Origin: Sanchytrium tribonematis
Taxonomy: Eukaryota > Sanchytriomycota > Sanchytriomycetes > Sanchytriales > Sanchytriaceae
DNA length: 35,084 bases
Assembly (NCBI GenBank): GCA_018985235.1
Contig: JADGIG010000039.1
Location: 1-35,084, forward strand
Direction of reading: 5' to 3'
Part shown: positions 17,498 through 25,500 of the stretch, in pieces
Layout of the letters: each line of letters starts with the position of its first letter
Position numbering within the stretch: position 1 is the first letter of the stretch
Program-made: the position numbers and the translations under genes
The notes under the pieces: generated by a model
Seen by the model: only the letters and a program-made list of their open reading frames with translations
Databases searched by the model: none
Told to the model about the DNA's origin: nothing

Positions 17498-18085
17498 ATG
17501 ACAATTCAAATTCATTCTTTGGCTTTGTTGGAAGCTGTTAACGGAGACCAAAAGACTGGATATTTGGTTGGTAAGCAAAACGTTATCTCTACTTGCAGCA
17601 CATTTCATCAATTAGATTTAATCCTACAAGTTTGGCCTGGTAATAGTGTCATAGGATTATTCTATTCTGATATGCTAGACGAAAGCAAAGTTAGGGATGG
17701 TTTTCTTCTCTTTAATACTACGAATTTTCGATTGCATGATAAGAACGAGCGCGATCTAGACTACGAAATTTCTTCTACAATGGCAGAGCAAGCAGCAATT
17801 AATTTTTGTGATACAACCGACACTCTTTCTAGATTGCAATTTTCTTATTCAAAATTTCAAAAAGAGCTAGAAGCTTCGATTGGAAATTCAAAAAAATTGG
17901 ATGAACTATACCAGATTGTAAAGCCAATCTCGGACGACAAGCTCAGAGAATATACCGAAAACCTCGAAGAATTGATCCAAAATAATATTGCTGGTCATTT
18001 ATTGAATCATTCGCACGATCTAGTGGATAACCTTTCCACGATCAAGACTGTACCACAAGGTCCTAAAAGAAGGAAAAATAAATGA
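17498..18085 (+). CDS. Possible MPN-like (non-catalytic) domain protein, 195 aa
   Basis: The N-terminal half resembles an MPN domain: IHSLALLEAVNG, TGYLVGK and PGNSVIGLFYSDM (about 47-59). The last would occupy the position of the GWYHSH segment of active JAMM enzymes. The metal-binding histidines and aspartate of that motif are absent, as in MPN-minus subunits of the proteasome lid, COP9 signalosome and eIF3. The C-terminal half is helical and ends in a basic tail (PKRRKNK). The similarity is weak and I cannot choose a family. The gene is 28 bp downstream of the URB1-like gene and ends 6 bp from the convergent PRP16 stop. Confidence 0.6.
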   Translation: MTIQIHSLALLEAVNGDQKTGYLVGKQNVISTCSTFHQLDLILQVWPGNSVIGLFYSDMLDESKVRDGFLLFNTTNFRLHDKNERDLDYEISSTMAEQAAINFCDTTDTLSRLQFSYSKFQKELEASIGNSKKLDELYQIVKPISDDKLREYTENLEELIQNNIAGHLLNHSHDLVDNLSTIKTVPQGPKRRKNK

Positions 18086-18091
18086 TGCTAT

Positions 18092-20800
18092 TTAATATCG
18101 TTTTTTCTTTTTACGTATTTGGATTCCGTCCGACTTCTGAGCTTCAAATTCAATTGAAAAAGGATTTTGGTTCTTCTCTTCTTTTCTTAAATTGAACGTA
18201 AACTCAAATGGCTCCACAAAATGATTTTTCACGCTGAAAAACTGAGGGCCAAGCTCAGCAAGCCATAGCGGATCTACAGAGGTGACTGTTTGCATATATT
18301 CCTTTGACGTGTATAACAATTCGTGATAAACAATATAGTCTGGTAAGGCTCCCATTGAAGATAATGAAGAGGTGGGGTGAAGGAAGCAAGAAACACCACT
18401 TCTTGCATTCATATATTCATTCAAGGATTTCATTCGCGCAGTGTGGTGAAAATACGCAGAGCATATGGATTTTCTAACTAAGTCTAGGTTAGAACCACAA
18501 CTTGTGATTGTAATGTTAGCTTTTTTAATTAATTCGACCAACTGAAAATTAATTTCCTTAGCTTTGCGGATCGGTTTCGGGTGCAAAAAATGCTTCAAAC
18601 ACCACGAATCGCGTTGGCCGTTTTTCAGAAATTGCGAATAAATGTTTAAAAGGGTAAGGTGATCGCTCTCAGGAACATAGAACTTTTCTCTGCTAGAATC
18701 GGCTTCTTCTGCCCTTTCCTTTGGTCGATAAAATACATGAGGCACTGACAACATGCTCACAATGACGAGCACTTCCTCTAAACATCCGAGTTGGATGCCC
18801 ATTACCACCATTTTGGCTAAACTTGGCTCTAAAGGAAACTCGACCATCAAGCGACCTATTTCAGTGAGATTTTGTTTATCATCTATGGCACCCAAAAGCC
18901 AAAGTTGATGCAGCGAGTTTCTGATAGAGTCCATTGAAGGAGAATCCATAAAATCAAATTTGAAAATATCATCTATGTTGAGAGATTTGAGCAATAAAAT
19001 GACATTAGCAAGGTTTGTCCTCTGAATCTCGGGAATAGTATTCGACAGAAGCTCTTTCTCGAATTGTATTTCAGTATATAATCTGTAGCAAAATCCGTTA
19101 GTGGTTCTTCCCGCCCTACCACTTCTTTGATTTGCGTTGGCTTGAGAAATTGGTGTAACTTGAAGCGTGTCGATTCCCAATCTTGGGTTGAAAACTTTTA
19201 ATTTGCAAAATCCCGAGTCTACAGTATATTTGATTCCGTCAATTGTTAAACTTGTTTCCGCGATGTTTGTTGCTACTATTACCTTGCGATTCTTTGATTT
19301 CATAAAAATTTTTGCCTGCATATCTGCTGGCAATTGGGAATAAATAGGCAAAATGTCAAGTTCAGGGGTATCTTCCATTCGTAAAAGACGCTCTTTCATA
19401 GCAAAACATGCAGCTTCGATGTCTTCTTGTCCGGTTAAAAATAAAAGTATATCACCAGGTCCCATTGTCAAATGAATGGTCAATGCTTGTTTAACAGCGC
19501 TTTCAACATAATCCTGAGTTGGTGTTTTACTATACATAATTTCGACCGGAAATGTCCTGCCGGGTATGTTATAGATTGGACTATGCGAAAAAAATTGGGA
19601 AAACTGCCCCGCATTCATAGTTGCGCTGGTTACAATTAGTTTAAAATCTAGCCTTCTTCCACTCAATCGCTTAAGAACTCCCATTAACACGTCAGTATTA
19701 AGATTTCTCTCGTGAGCTTCGTCTAGAATAATGACAGAATATTGATCTACATCGGAGTCTTTCAAGCATTCTCTCAAAAGGATACCGTCTGTCATAAATT
19801 TTATCTTTGTCTTGGAACTTGTTTGATCTTCAAATCTAATAGAATAACCAACCTCTTCTCCTAGAGCTACTCCCATCTCATCAGATACTCGCTTTGCAAC
19901 ACTAAGAGCGGCCACTCTTCGAGGTTGCGTAACTCCGATCATTCCATGTCGAGCGAACCCCACTTCATACAGATATTGGGCTAATTGTGTGGTTTTACCG
20001 CTACCAGTTTCTCCAACAATAACTAGAATCTGGTTTTCACGAATCAATTGCATCAGCTCTCTCCTGACAGCAAAAATAGGTAAATATTTCCTCTGCTGTT
20101 GAATACTTTTTTTAAGAGCAAATTCACTGGTAGCCATGTTTTGATTTTCCATTAGTTCTAAAAACTTTTTTTCTTCTTTGACAACCTCAAAAGTGCTTTT
20201 TTGACCTGATATCTTTCCCATCATTGTTCCATCTAAATTGTGCGACGACAATTTTGATACTTCTTGTTCTTCCCTTTTTCTTGAAACTAATTTAGAACCT
20301 TTTCTAGCAAGAACACTCATATCCGATTTAGGGTCCTTTACAACGCTGATCATATCCATTTCTTTAATTGTTGAGTTCTTAAGAAATTCCGGAACGTCAT
20401 CATGTACAATGAGATGATGTTTCTCACCTTCATCTTCTAGTTCATCTTTTCGTTTTCTTACACCACTGGTAGCAAGCCTATTTTGTTCCCATTTATCCTG
20501 TTCTTGCTCGTAAAACTTTTGTCTTTGCGTTTTTCTAGTACGCTCGTAATCGCTGTATGGATGCTGCTGTACATCAAAAGCGTCTTCACCATACCATTCT
20601 CGTTCTAGCAACAAGTCTTCAATTGGATCCTCTGTATTTTCGTCTTCAACGCTAAATTCACCATAAGTCTTTAAACTTAGTTCATTGTAGATGTTCTCAC
20701 CGTTCAAACCAAAGCTGCTCACGTACTCAACAAACTTTTCTTTATTTGATAATAAGCTCAAAGCATATTGCTCATTTTTGATTTGTTTGAGCGAATCCAT
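18092..20800 (-). CDS. PRP16: Pre-mRNA-splicing DEAH-box ATPase Prp16/DHX38
   Basis: The product is 902 aa from the first ATG. The N-terminal region contains the Prp16-specific blocks NRLATSGVRKRK, VLARKGSKLV and SEFALKKSIQQQRKYLP just before the helicase core. The core has GETGSGKTTQ (about 263-272), DEAH (360-363), SAT, TNIAETSLT and QRSGRAGRT, followed by the winged-helix, ratchet and OB-fold domains (SCFLHPTSSL, PDYIVYHELLYT). Prp16 remodels the spliceosome after branching so that exon ligation can proceed. It is shorter than the yeast and human proteins, mainly through a reduced N-terminus. It is divergent from Psf2 with only 48 bp between start codons. Its presence fits a genome that retains splicing of very small introns. 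Confidence 0.97.
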   Translation of the reverse strand: MDSLKQIKNEQYALSLLSNKEKFVEYVSSFGLNGENIYNELSLKTYGEFSVEDENTEDPIEDLLLEREWYGEDAFDVQQHPYSDYERTRKTQRQKFYEQEQDKWEQNRLATSGVRKRKDELEDEGEKHHLIVHDDVPEFLKNSTIKEMDMISVVKDPKSDMSVLARKGSKLVSRKREEQEVSKLSSHNLDGTMMGKISGQKSTFEVVKEEKKFLELMENQNMATSEFALKKSIQQQRKYLPIFAVRRELMQLIRENQILVIVGETGSGKTTQLAQYLYEVGFARHGMIGVTQPRRVAALSVAKRVSDEMGVALGEEVGYSIRFEDQTSSKTKIKFMTDGILLRECLKDSDVDQYSVIILDEAHERNLNTDVLMGVLKRLSGRRLDFKLIVTSATMNAGQFSQFFSHSPIYNIPGRTFPVEIMYSKTPTQDYVESAVKQALTIHLTMGPGDILLFLTGQEDIEAACFAMKERLLRMEDTPELDILPIYSQLPADMQAKIFMKSKNRKVIVATNIAETSLTIDGIKYTVDSGFCKLKVFNPRLGIDTLQVTPISQANANQRSGRAGRTTNGFCYRLYTEIQFEKELLSNTIPEIQRTNLANVILLLKSLNIDDIFKFDFMDSPSMDSIRNSLHQLWLLGAIDDKQNLTEIGRLMVEFPLEPSLAKMVVMGIQLGCLEEVLVIVSMLSVPHVFYRPKERAEEADSSREKFYVPESDHLTLLNIYSQFLKNGQRDSWCLKHFLHPKPIRKAKEINFQLVELIKKANITITSCGSNLDLVRKSICSAYFHHTARMKSLNEYMNARSGVSCFLHPTSSLSSMGALPDYIVYHELLYTSKEYMQTVTSVDPLWLAELGPQFFSVKNHFVEPFEFTFNLRKEEKNQNPFSIEFEAQKSDGIQIRKKKKRY

Positions 20801-20848
20801 GTTGAAATAATTGCCAACCCCCAATTGTTTTCAATAGTAGAAAGCTAA
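20801..20848. promoter_or_regulatory. 48-bp divergent intergenic region (PRP16/PSF2)
   Basis: Only 48 bp separate the two start codons. Both promoters and leaders must overlap here or lie within the neighbouring coding regions. No motif is evident. Confidence 0.3.
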
Positions 20849-21412
20849 ATGTTTATTGACACTTCAAACACAATATTACCAGAAGAATTGAGATGTTTTG
20901 CAATGGAAAGCATGGTTCGCTGTATACCGCAAGTTGATGTGAATGAGCATTACACGCTCTTTCAAATATATGGTCCTTTCAAAGCTGGTATCCCATGTGA
21001 AATGCCATTATTTATGGCACTGAAACTGAAAGTCCAAATTGAGATGCCCATTTATTACCACAATCAAGAGTTAGACAAAATGATGAAATTGGAACAGAGT
21101 TCTGAATTTTTGAGAAAGTTGCCGCATGACCACTTTTTCGAAATCGGTTTTATTTTAAAAATCAATGTAAAAAAGCTCAATGATTTTCGAAATATACGAT
21201 TTGACAAATCTGTGAAACAAGTGACAATGATGAAGCCTGATTTGATAAAGTTTGGTTTTCTGACCAACTATGAAGCCAATTTGTTGCGCCCTTTGATTAT
21301 GCCTCTTCTGGCTTATTTAAAGCATTGCTCTCCGGATCAGATAGGCAGCATTAGTGCAGACATGGTTAAAAAGTTGTATAATGACAAAGTTAGTCAGATT
21401 TATGAAGAGTAA
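20849..21412 (+). CDS. PSF2: GINS complex subunit Psf2
   Basis: The product is 187 aa, close to the family's usual size. The block YGPFKAGIPCEMPLFMALKL (about 41-60) is the Psf2 A-domain signature, where other members read GPFxPGxPVEVPLWLAxxLK. The preceding LRCFAMESMVRCIPQ aligns with the start of the fold, and LPHDHFFEIGFIL with the helical part. Psf2 is one of four GINS subunits that join Cdc45 and Mcm2-7 in the replicative helicase. It starts at ATG 20849. Its last 13 bases overlap the 3' end of the small minus-strand frame at 21400. Psf3 shows some similarity in the same region, but the GPF motif favours Psf2. Confidence 0.85.
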   Translation: MFIDTSNTILPEELRCFAMESMVRCIPQVDVNEHYTLFQIYGPFKAGIPCEMPLFMALKLKVQIEMPIYYHNQELDKMMKLEQSSEFLRKLPHDHFFEIGFILKINVKKLNDFRNIRFDKSVKQVTMMKPDLIKFGFLTNYEANLLRPLIMPLLAYLKHCSPDQIGSISADMVKKLYNDKVSQIYEE

Positions 21413-21546
21413 AATTTTTGTACGTAAAGTGGAACTTTTTTGTTATATTTAAGCTGGGTCTCGTACTTTCGCATTTCTAATGTTATTTCTTCGACAAGCT
21501 TCATGCCTCGACTGCAATTCAAAACATTGACTATTTCATCCTCCAT
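21400..21546 (-). CDS. Candidate small protein, 48 aa
   Basis: This ATG-to-TAA frame lies 31 bp downstream of the METTL16-like stop codon on the same strand, the spacing seen between other tandem genes here, and fills the otherwise empty 165-bp gap. The product (MEDEIVNVLNCSRGMKLVEE, then a basic/aromatic C-terminus ending QKFYSS) looks like a short helical protein with coding-like composition. Its end overlaps the 3' end of PSF2 by 13 bp. I do not recognise it; small subunits of larger complexes are of this kind and size. Confidence 0.5.
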   Translation of the reverse strand: MEDEIVNVLNCSRGMKLVEEITLEMRKYETQLKYNKKVPLYVQKFYSS

Positions 21547-21577
21547 CAAATTTATAAAAACAAATAAAGGAGTAAAA

Positions 21578-22525
21578 TTAAGGTGTCAAAAACTTCAAGC
21601 CTTCTAAATAATCAGCAAAAGACTTACAGAGCCCATTGCCATTCATATAGAGTCTACCGTCATCCAACCTAAAGCTTACCGTTGATATGAATTGTGTTTT
21701 CAATATTGATGTATCGTTACCTCTTCTAAAAGCCCTCGACCAAGTGTTTTTTTCTAAAATCAGGTTGCAATTTGATCCATCTAGATCAAGATCACCATAC
21801 TTTTCTAAGAGTTTAAAAAAATCAGAGAAATTTTGGTTTTGGGTAGAAAAAACTTTGTCATATTGTTGCTTCTGTGTAATTCTCCATATTAATACCCATC
21901 TGACAGTAACGTAGGATATTTTATGGACTGTGATTTCAGGTTCTAACCCAAAAAGATGACACAAATATTTAATATAGTTTTTCAACAATGGAACTGACTT
22001 TTTAAACCCTAGTAAAGTCGAGAAATATCGGACCGATTTGGACAAAAGTAAATTTTTGATAAAACTTTTAGCAAATTCTACCTCCCCACCATCGGTCACT
22101 AATTCGTGAGGCATACCACCAAAATTCAACTTGACGCGAGTAGCCTTAATACCACCGCATTTCGAAATTTCCAATTCGGAGGAATAAAACGGTGGATTGC
22201 ACATCACAAAGTCAATCTTATCAATCAAATCCAAAGGTATTTCATCAGAGCACCTGATATCAATGTTATTATAATCAAGCTGTTGCAGTACTCTAGTGGC
22301 ATTTTTGTAGCTAATTTCATTCTTTTCTATCCCCATCAAGGGTAGTTTTGGATGATTTATGCGCAACAATATTAAGTAGATTGCGATGCTCCCTGTGCCA
22401 ATGTCTAAGACACTTTTAGGCTTATATTGACACACTAGGTCTACATAGTCCTTCCGATTTTTTACTGCTGGCTTCAGAAATCCCTCCGGCACTTGAGACA
22501 AAGCCCATTCGATAGTTTTTGACAT
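21578..22525 (-). CDS. METTL16-like RNA N6-adenosine methyltransferase
   Basis: The product is 315 aa from the first ATG; the frame remains open upstream without ATG and would overlap NOT1. It has a Rossmann methyltransferase fold with the SAM site SVLDIGTGS (38-46) and acidic GIEKNE, the catalytic NPPF (110-113) typical of N6-adenine methyltransferases, and the family-specific continuation through NFGGMPHELVTDGGEVEF and RYFSTLLGFKKSVPLLKNYI to VTVRWVLIW. METTL16 and its fission-yeast counterpart methylate the U6 snRNA ACAGA box, which pairs with the 5' splice site. No vertebrate-type C-terminal regulatory region is visible. It is divergent from NOT1 with only 31 bp between start codons. Confidence 0.92.
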   Translation of the reverse strand: MSKTIEWALSQVPEGFLKPAVKNRKDYVDLVCQYKPKSVLDIGTGSIAIYLILLRINHPKLPLMGIEKNEISYKNATRVLQQLDYNNIDIRCSDEIPLDLIDKIDFVMCNPPFYSSELEISKCGGIKATRVKLNFGGMPHELVTDGGEVEFAKSFIKNLLLSKSVRYFSTLLGFKKSVPLLKNYIKYLCHLFGLEPEITVHKISYVTVRWVLIWRITQKQQYDKVFSTQNQNFSDFFKLLEKYGDLDLDGSNCNLILEKNTWSRAFRRGNDTSILKTQFISTVSFRLDDGRLYMNGNGLCKSFADYLEGLKFLTP

Positions 22526-22556
22526 TTTTTTTGCAATTCTCCTTGTTAAGCATTTA
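22526..22556. promoter_or_regulatory. 31-bp divergent intergenic region (METTL16-like/NOT1)
   Basis: The two start codons are only 31 bp apart, which is too little for two conventional promoters plus leaders. Initiation must be very close to the ATGs or promoters must extend into the opposite gene. No motif is evident beyond AT richness. Confidence 0.3.
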
Positions 22557-25500
22557 ATGTCGCAGTTCGTGCTTGATGATAATATTGAAGCTGCCATTGT
22601 GTTTAGAGCACAGGCGCACTTAAACAAACCTTATCCAAATTATGAACATTATTATCTTTTGCATCATATATTCAACATCACTGAAGATGACAATCATGAC
22701 AAGTTGATTGATCTAGTACTAGGCGGAACTTGTCCATTTTACATGTTCAAAAATATCTCAATTAACCTTATTAACGCAATTCAATCTAAGCCCTGCAAAT
22801 GCCTGCTTGCATTGTATTGTTCATTTGCAAATTTACCAATTAAATCATTGAAATGTCAGCAATTAGCAGTCCAACACTTTGATGACCTTATGCAATACCT
22901 TTTGAAGCAGCAGTTGCTTCCTGCTGAGTTAAAATTGTTTTTGGCTAGTTGTTTAGAATTTCAATTAGTTCCAAAACCATACATCATGACGCTCAGCAAA
23001 CATATCCAATACTCTTTACCCTCGGACACTATGCAATCTTCTCCAAGCTTATTAAATGTTTTGCTGACTGGTAGCTCAAGTTCTAGCTTTAAAATTGATC
23101 TGAAGCCCACAAATATTTCAAAGTATTTACAAGACAATCAATATAGCATGAAAAGTGTTGGGATTTTATTGCAAAAATATGTATCTAATCCTTTAGATTA
23201 TCAATTTGATGCGATCAAAAGAGAAGTGCTGGCGGGAAAGTATGTAACAGTTGACTTGCAGGACATTATATCCGGGATAGATGTGGAAGCTGGTCAGACT
23301 AATAGCAGCGAGGCTGGAAATGTATTGGATATCATTCTAGAACTATCTCACAAGCTTTCCTCTGCTTTTCCGTTACCTGGATTCGTCAACAAACAATGGA
23401 AGCATGCCAAGACTCAAGCAATTTATGTTTTACTTCTTTGTGTTAAGGAAATTGAACTGAGCGGAATCAAAAAAATTACTGACTTAAGTTGCAAAGATCT
23501 TTCAAAAATTTCGAAGCGAGATGATGACAATAGAGTTTATATTGGCCTTCATTATTTTCCTATTTTTGAAAATTGTATGATACTGGGCACCAACTTTTTC
23601 CCTGAAATGCTTGAAGACATGATCAAAAATTACACCGATATGTTTTTGCTTGGAAGTATTCAGTTTAATGAGGGCTACAACCTGTTTAGTGCATTGGTAC
23701 CACAATATTTGCAGCACCCTTTGCTTCCAACTCTTCTTGCGGATAAACTAAGTCATAATTTTATAAATACTTGGTTGATGGAAATCTATCAGCAATCTCC
23801 AACGCATTTAAAACGAACGCTTCAGGCGGTCTTTTTGGAGAGTCCTACCAATGTGAATCAACTTGTAGCTATTTCTCAGCCACCTTTACAATATGATTTA
23901 GTTTGCTGGTTTATTGATCAAGTGGATCTTTGGTTAAAAGAACAAATCTTTTCAAAAAAGGATGAAGCAATGAAACCTTTAATTGACTTGATTCAAAGTA
24001 AAACTGCTGGATTTGTTAACAGAAATATGTCTGAAGTTGAAATAATCAACAAATTAGGTCCTAGTGCTGTGGTTCCACTAACTGTCGCAAACGTTAGAGC
24101 TATTAAGAATGTATTAGGTGGTTATAAAGGATTTGAACTGTCTCCAAGTACTCAAAAATTTGTTTTAGAAGTGATGGATAAATTGAGCAATTTGCAGTCG
24201 GCACTTCAGCCATCACCAGTCACGGCAGAAATCGAAAGTGAGGCAAGAGCATTGTTTAGTCGATTATTTAGAGATAAATATCCACCAGAGCAATTGGTGA
24301 CTTATTTACTCGGCACTACTAGCTCTCCTAATGGAAATCAACTTCTACTTAAAGTCGTTCACCTTCTTTTACAGGAACAATCATATTTTCATCAATATCC
24401 AAGACAGGAATTGGAAATTTCCAGTGAATTTTTAGGACATTTAATCGCTAAAAATGCAGTGCAAGGCTCATTATATTCCGAAGCGACTAAACTTTTAGTG
24501 ACATGTCTGGCTCAACCTACAAATACAAATTTGTTTATTTTTGCACATCGTGTGGTGTTGCTCGGTATCCATGTGTTACAAAAAGATGTCGAATTTATCA
24601 AAATTATCAGCAGCATTCCGAATATCACCCAAAATGCACCTGACATCTTTTCATTTATATTACAACCTTCATATCAACAGCCGCCACCGTACGATAAATC
24701 TTCGAAGAGTCAGTCAAAAGGGCTTGATGCAATTAGATTATTTCCCGCCCTGGTCTCAGACAAGAAGAAAGAAGTCGAAAATGTCGCACCGCCTGAACAA
24801 CTGCAAGACAAAATTTTGTTTGTCATTAACAATTTATCTCCTTCCAATATTGAAATCAAAACGAAAGAAATTTTAAAGTTGATTAATGCACCAACTACAC
24901 TAAGATGGTTAAGTCATTATGTTGTCAGCAAAAGGGCAGTACTTGAACCCAATTTTCATGACGTTTACTTGTCTTTTTTAGTAAGGCTTTGTGGCTTATT
25001 GGACTTGCAAACTTTGAATGTCAACGAGAATCTTCTTGATACATACATAAAAGAGCATTGCAACAGAGGTTATTATCATTCTCACATGTTATGGAAATTC
25101 GTACTTTACGAGTCATTTGAAATATGTAAAAAATTACTAGAGACAGAAAATGCCGAGTCTCGTGAAAAAGGTTTTATTAAAAGCATTGGTGCATGGATTG
25201 GTTTGCTTACCATTGCGAAAGACAAACCATTGATTCACATTCACTTGAATTTGAAAAAATTACTGCTTGAATCACTAGAGAAGAGCAAAATTCAAAATGT
25301 AATACCTTTCACTTGTAAATTGTTGGAACAATCAAAATTTAGCCAAATTTTCAAACTCCCAAACCCATTTATTCAATTCCATTTAAAATTTTTGAAAGAA
25401 TTATATGAATTTGCAGATATGAAGCAAGGGCTAAAGTTAGACATTGAAATTTTATTTAAAAACTTAAATCTCGAGATGACTGAATTTGAGCCTACCTTCT

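Noticed and set aside
22526..22627. Longer METTL16-like protein using a non-ATG start
   Set aside because: It would run antisense into NOT1 coding sequence, and family similarity begins at the ATG at 22525.
24541..24876. Alternative-frame 111-codon reading frame inside NOT1
   Set aside because: It lies wholly inside conserved NOT1 in another frame and has no coding-like composition of its own.
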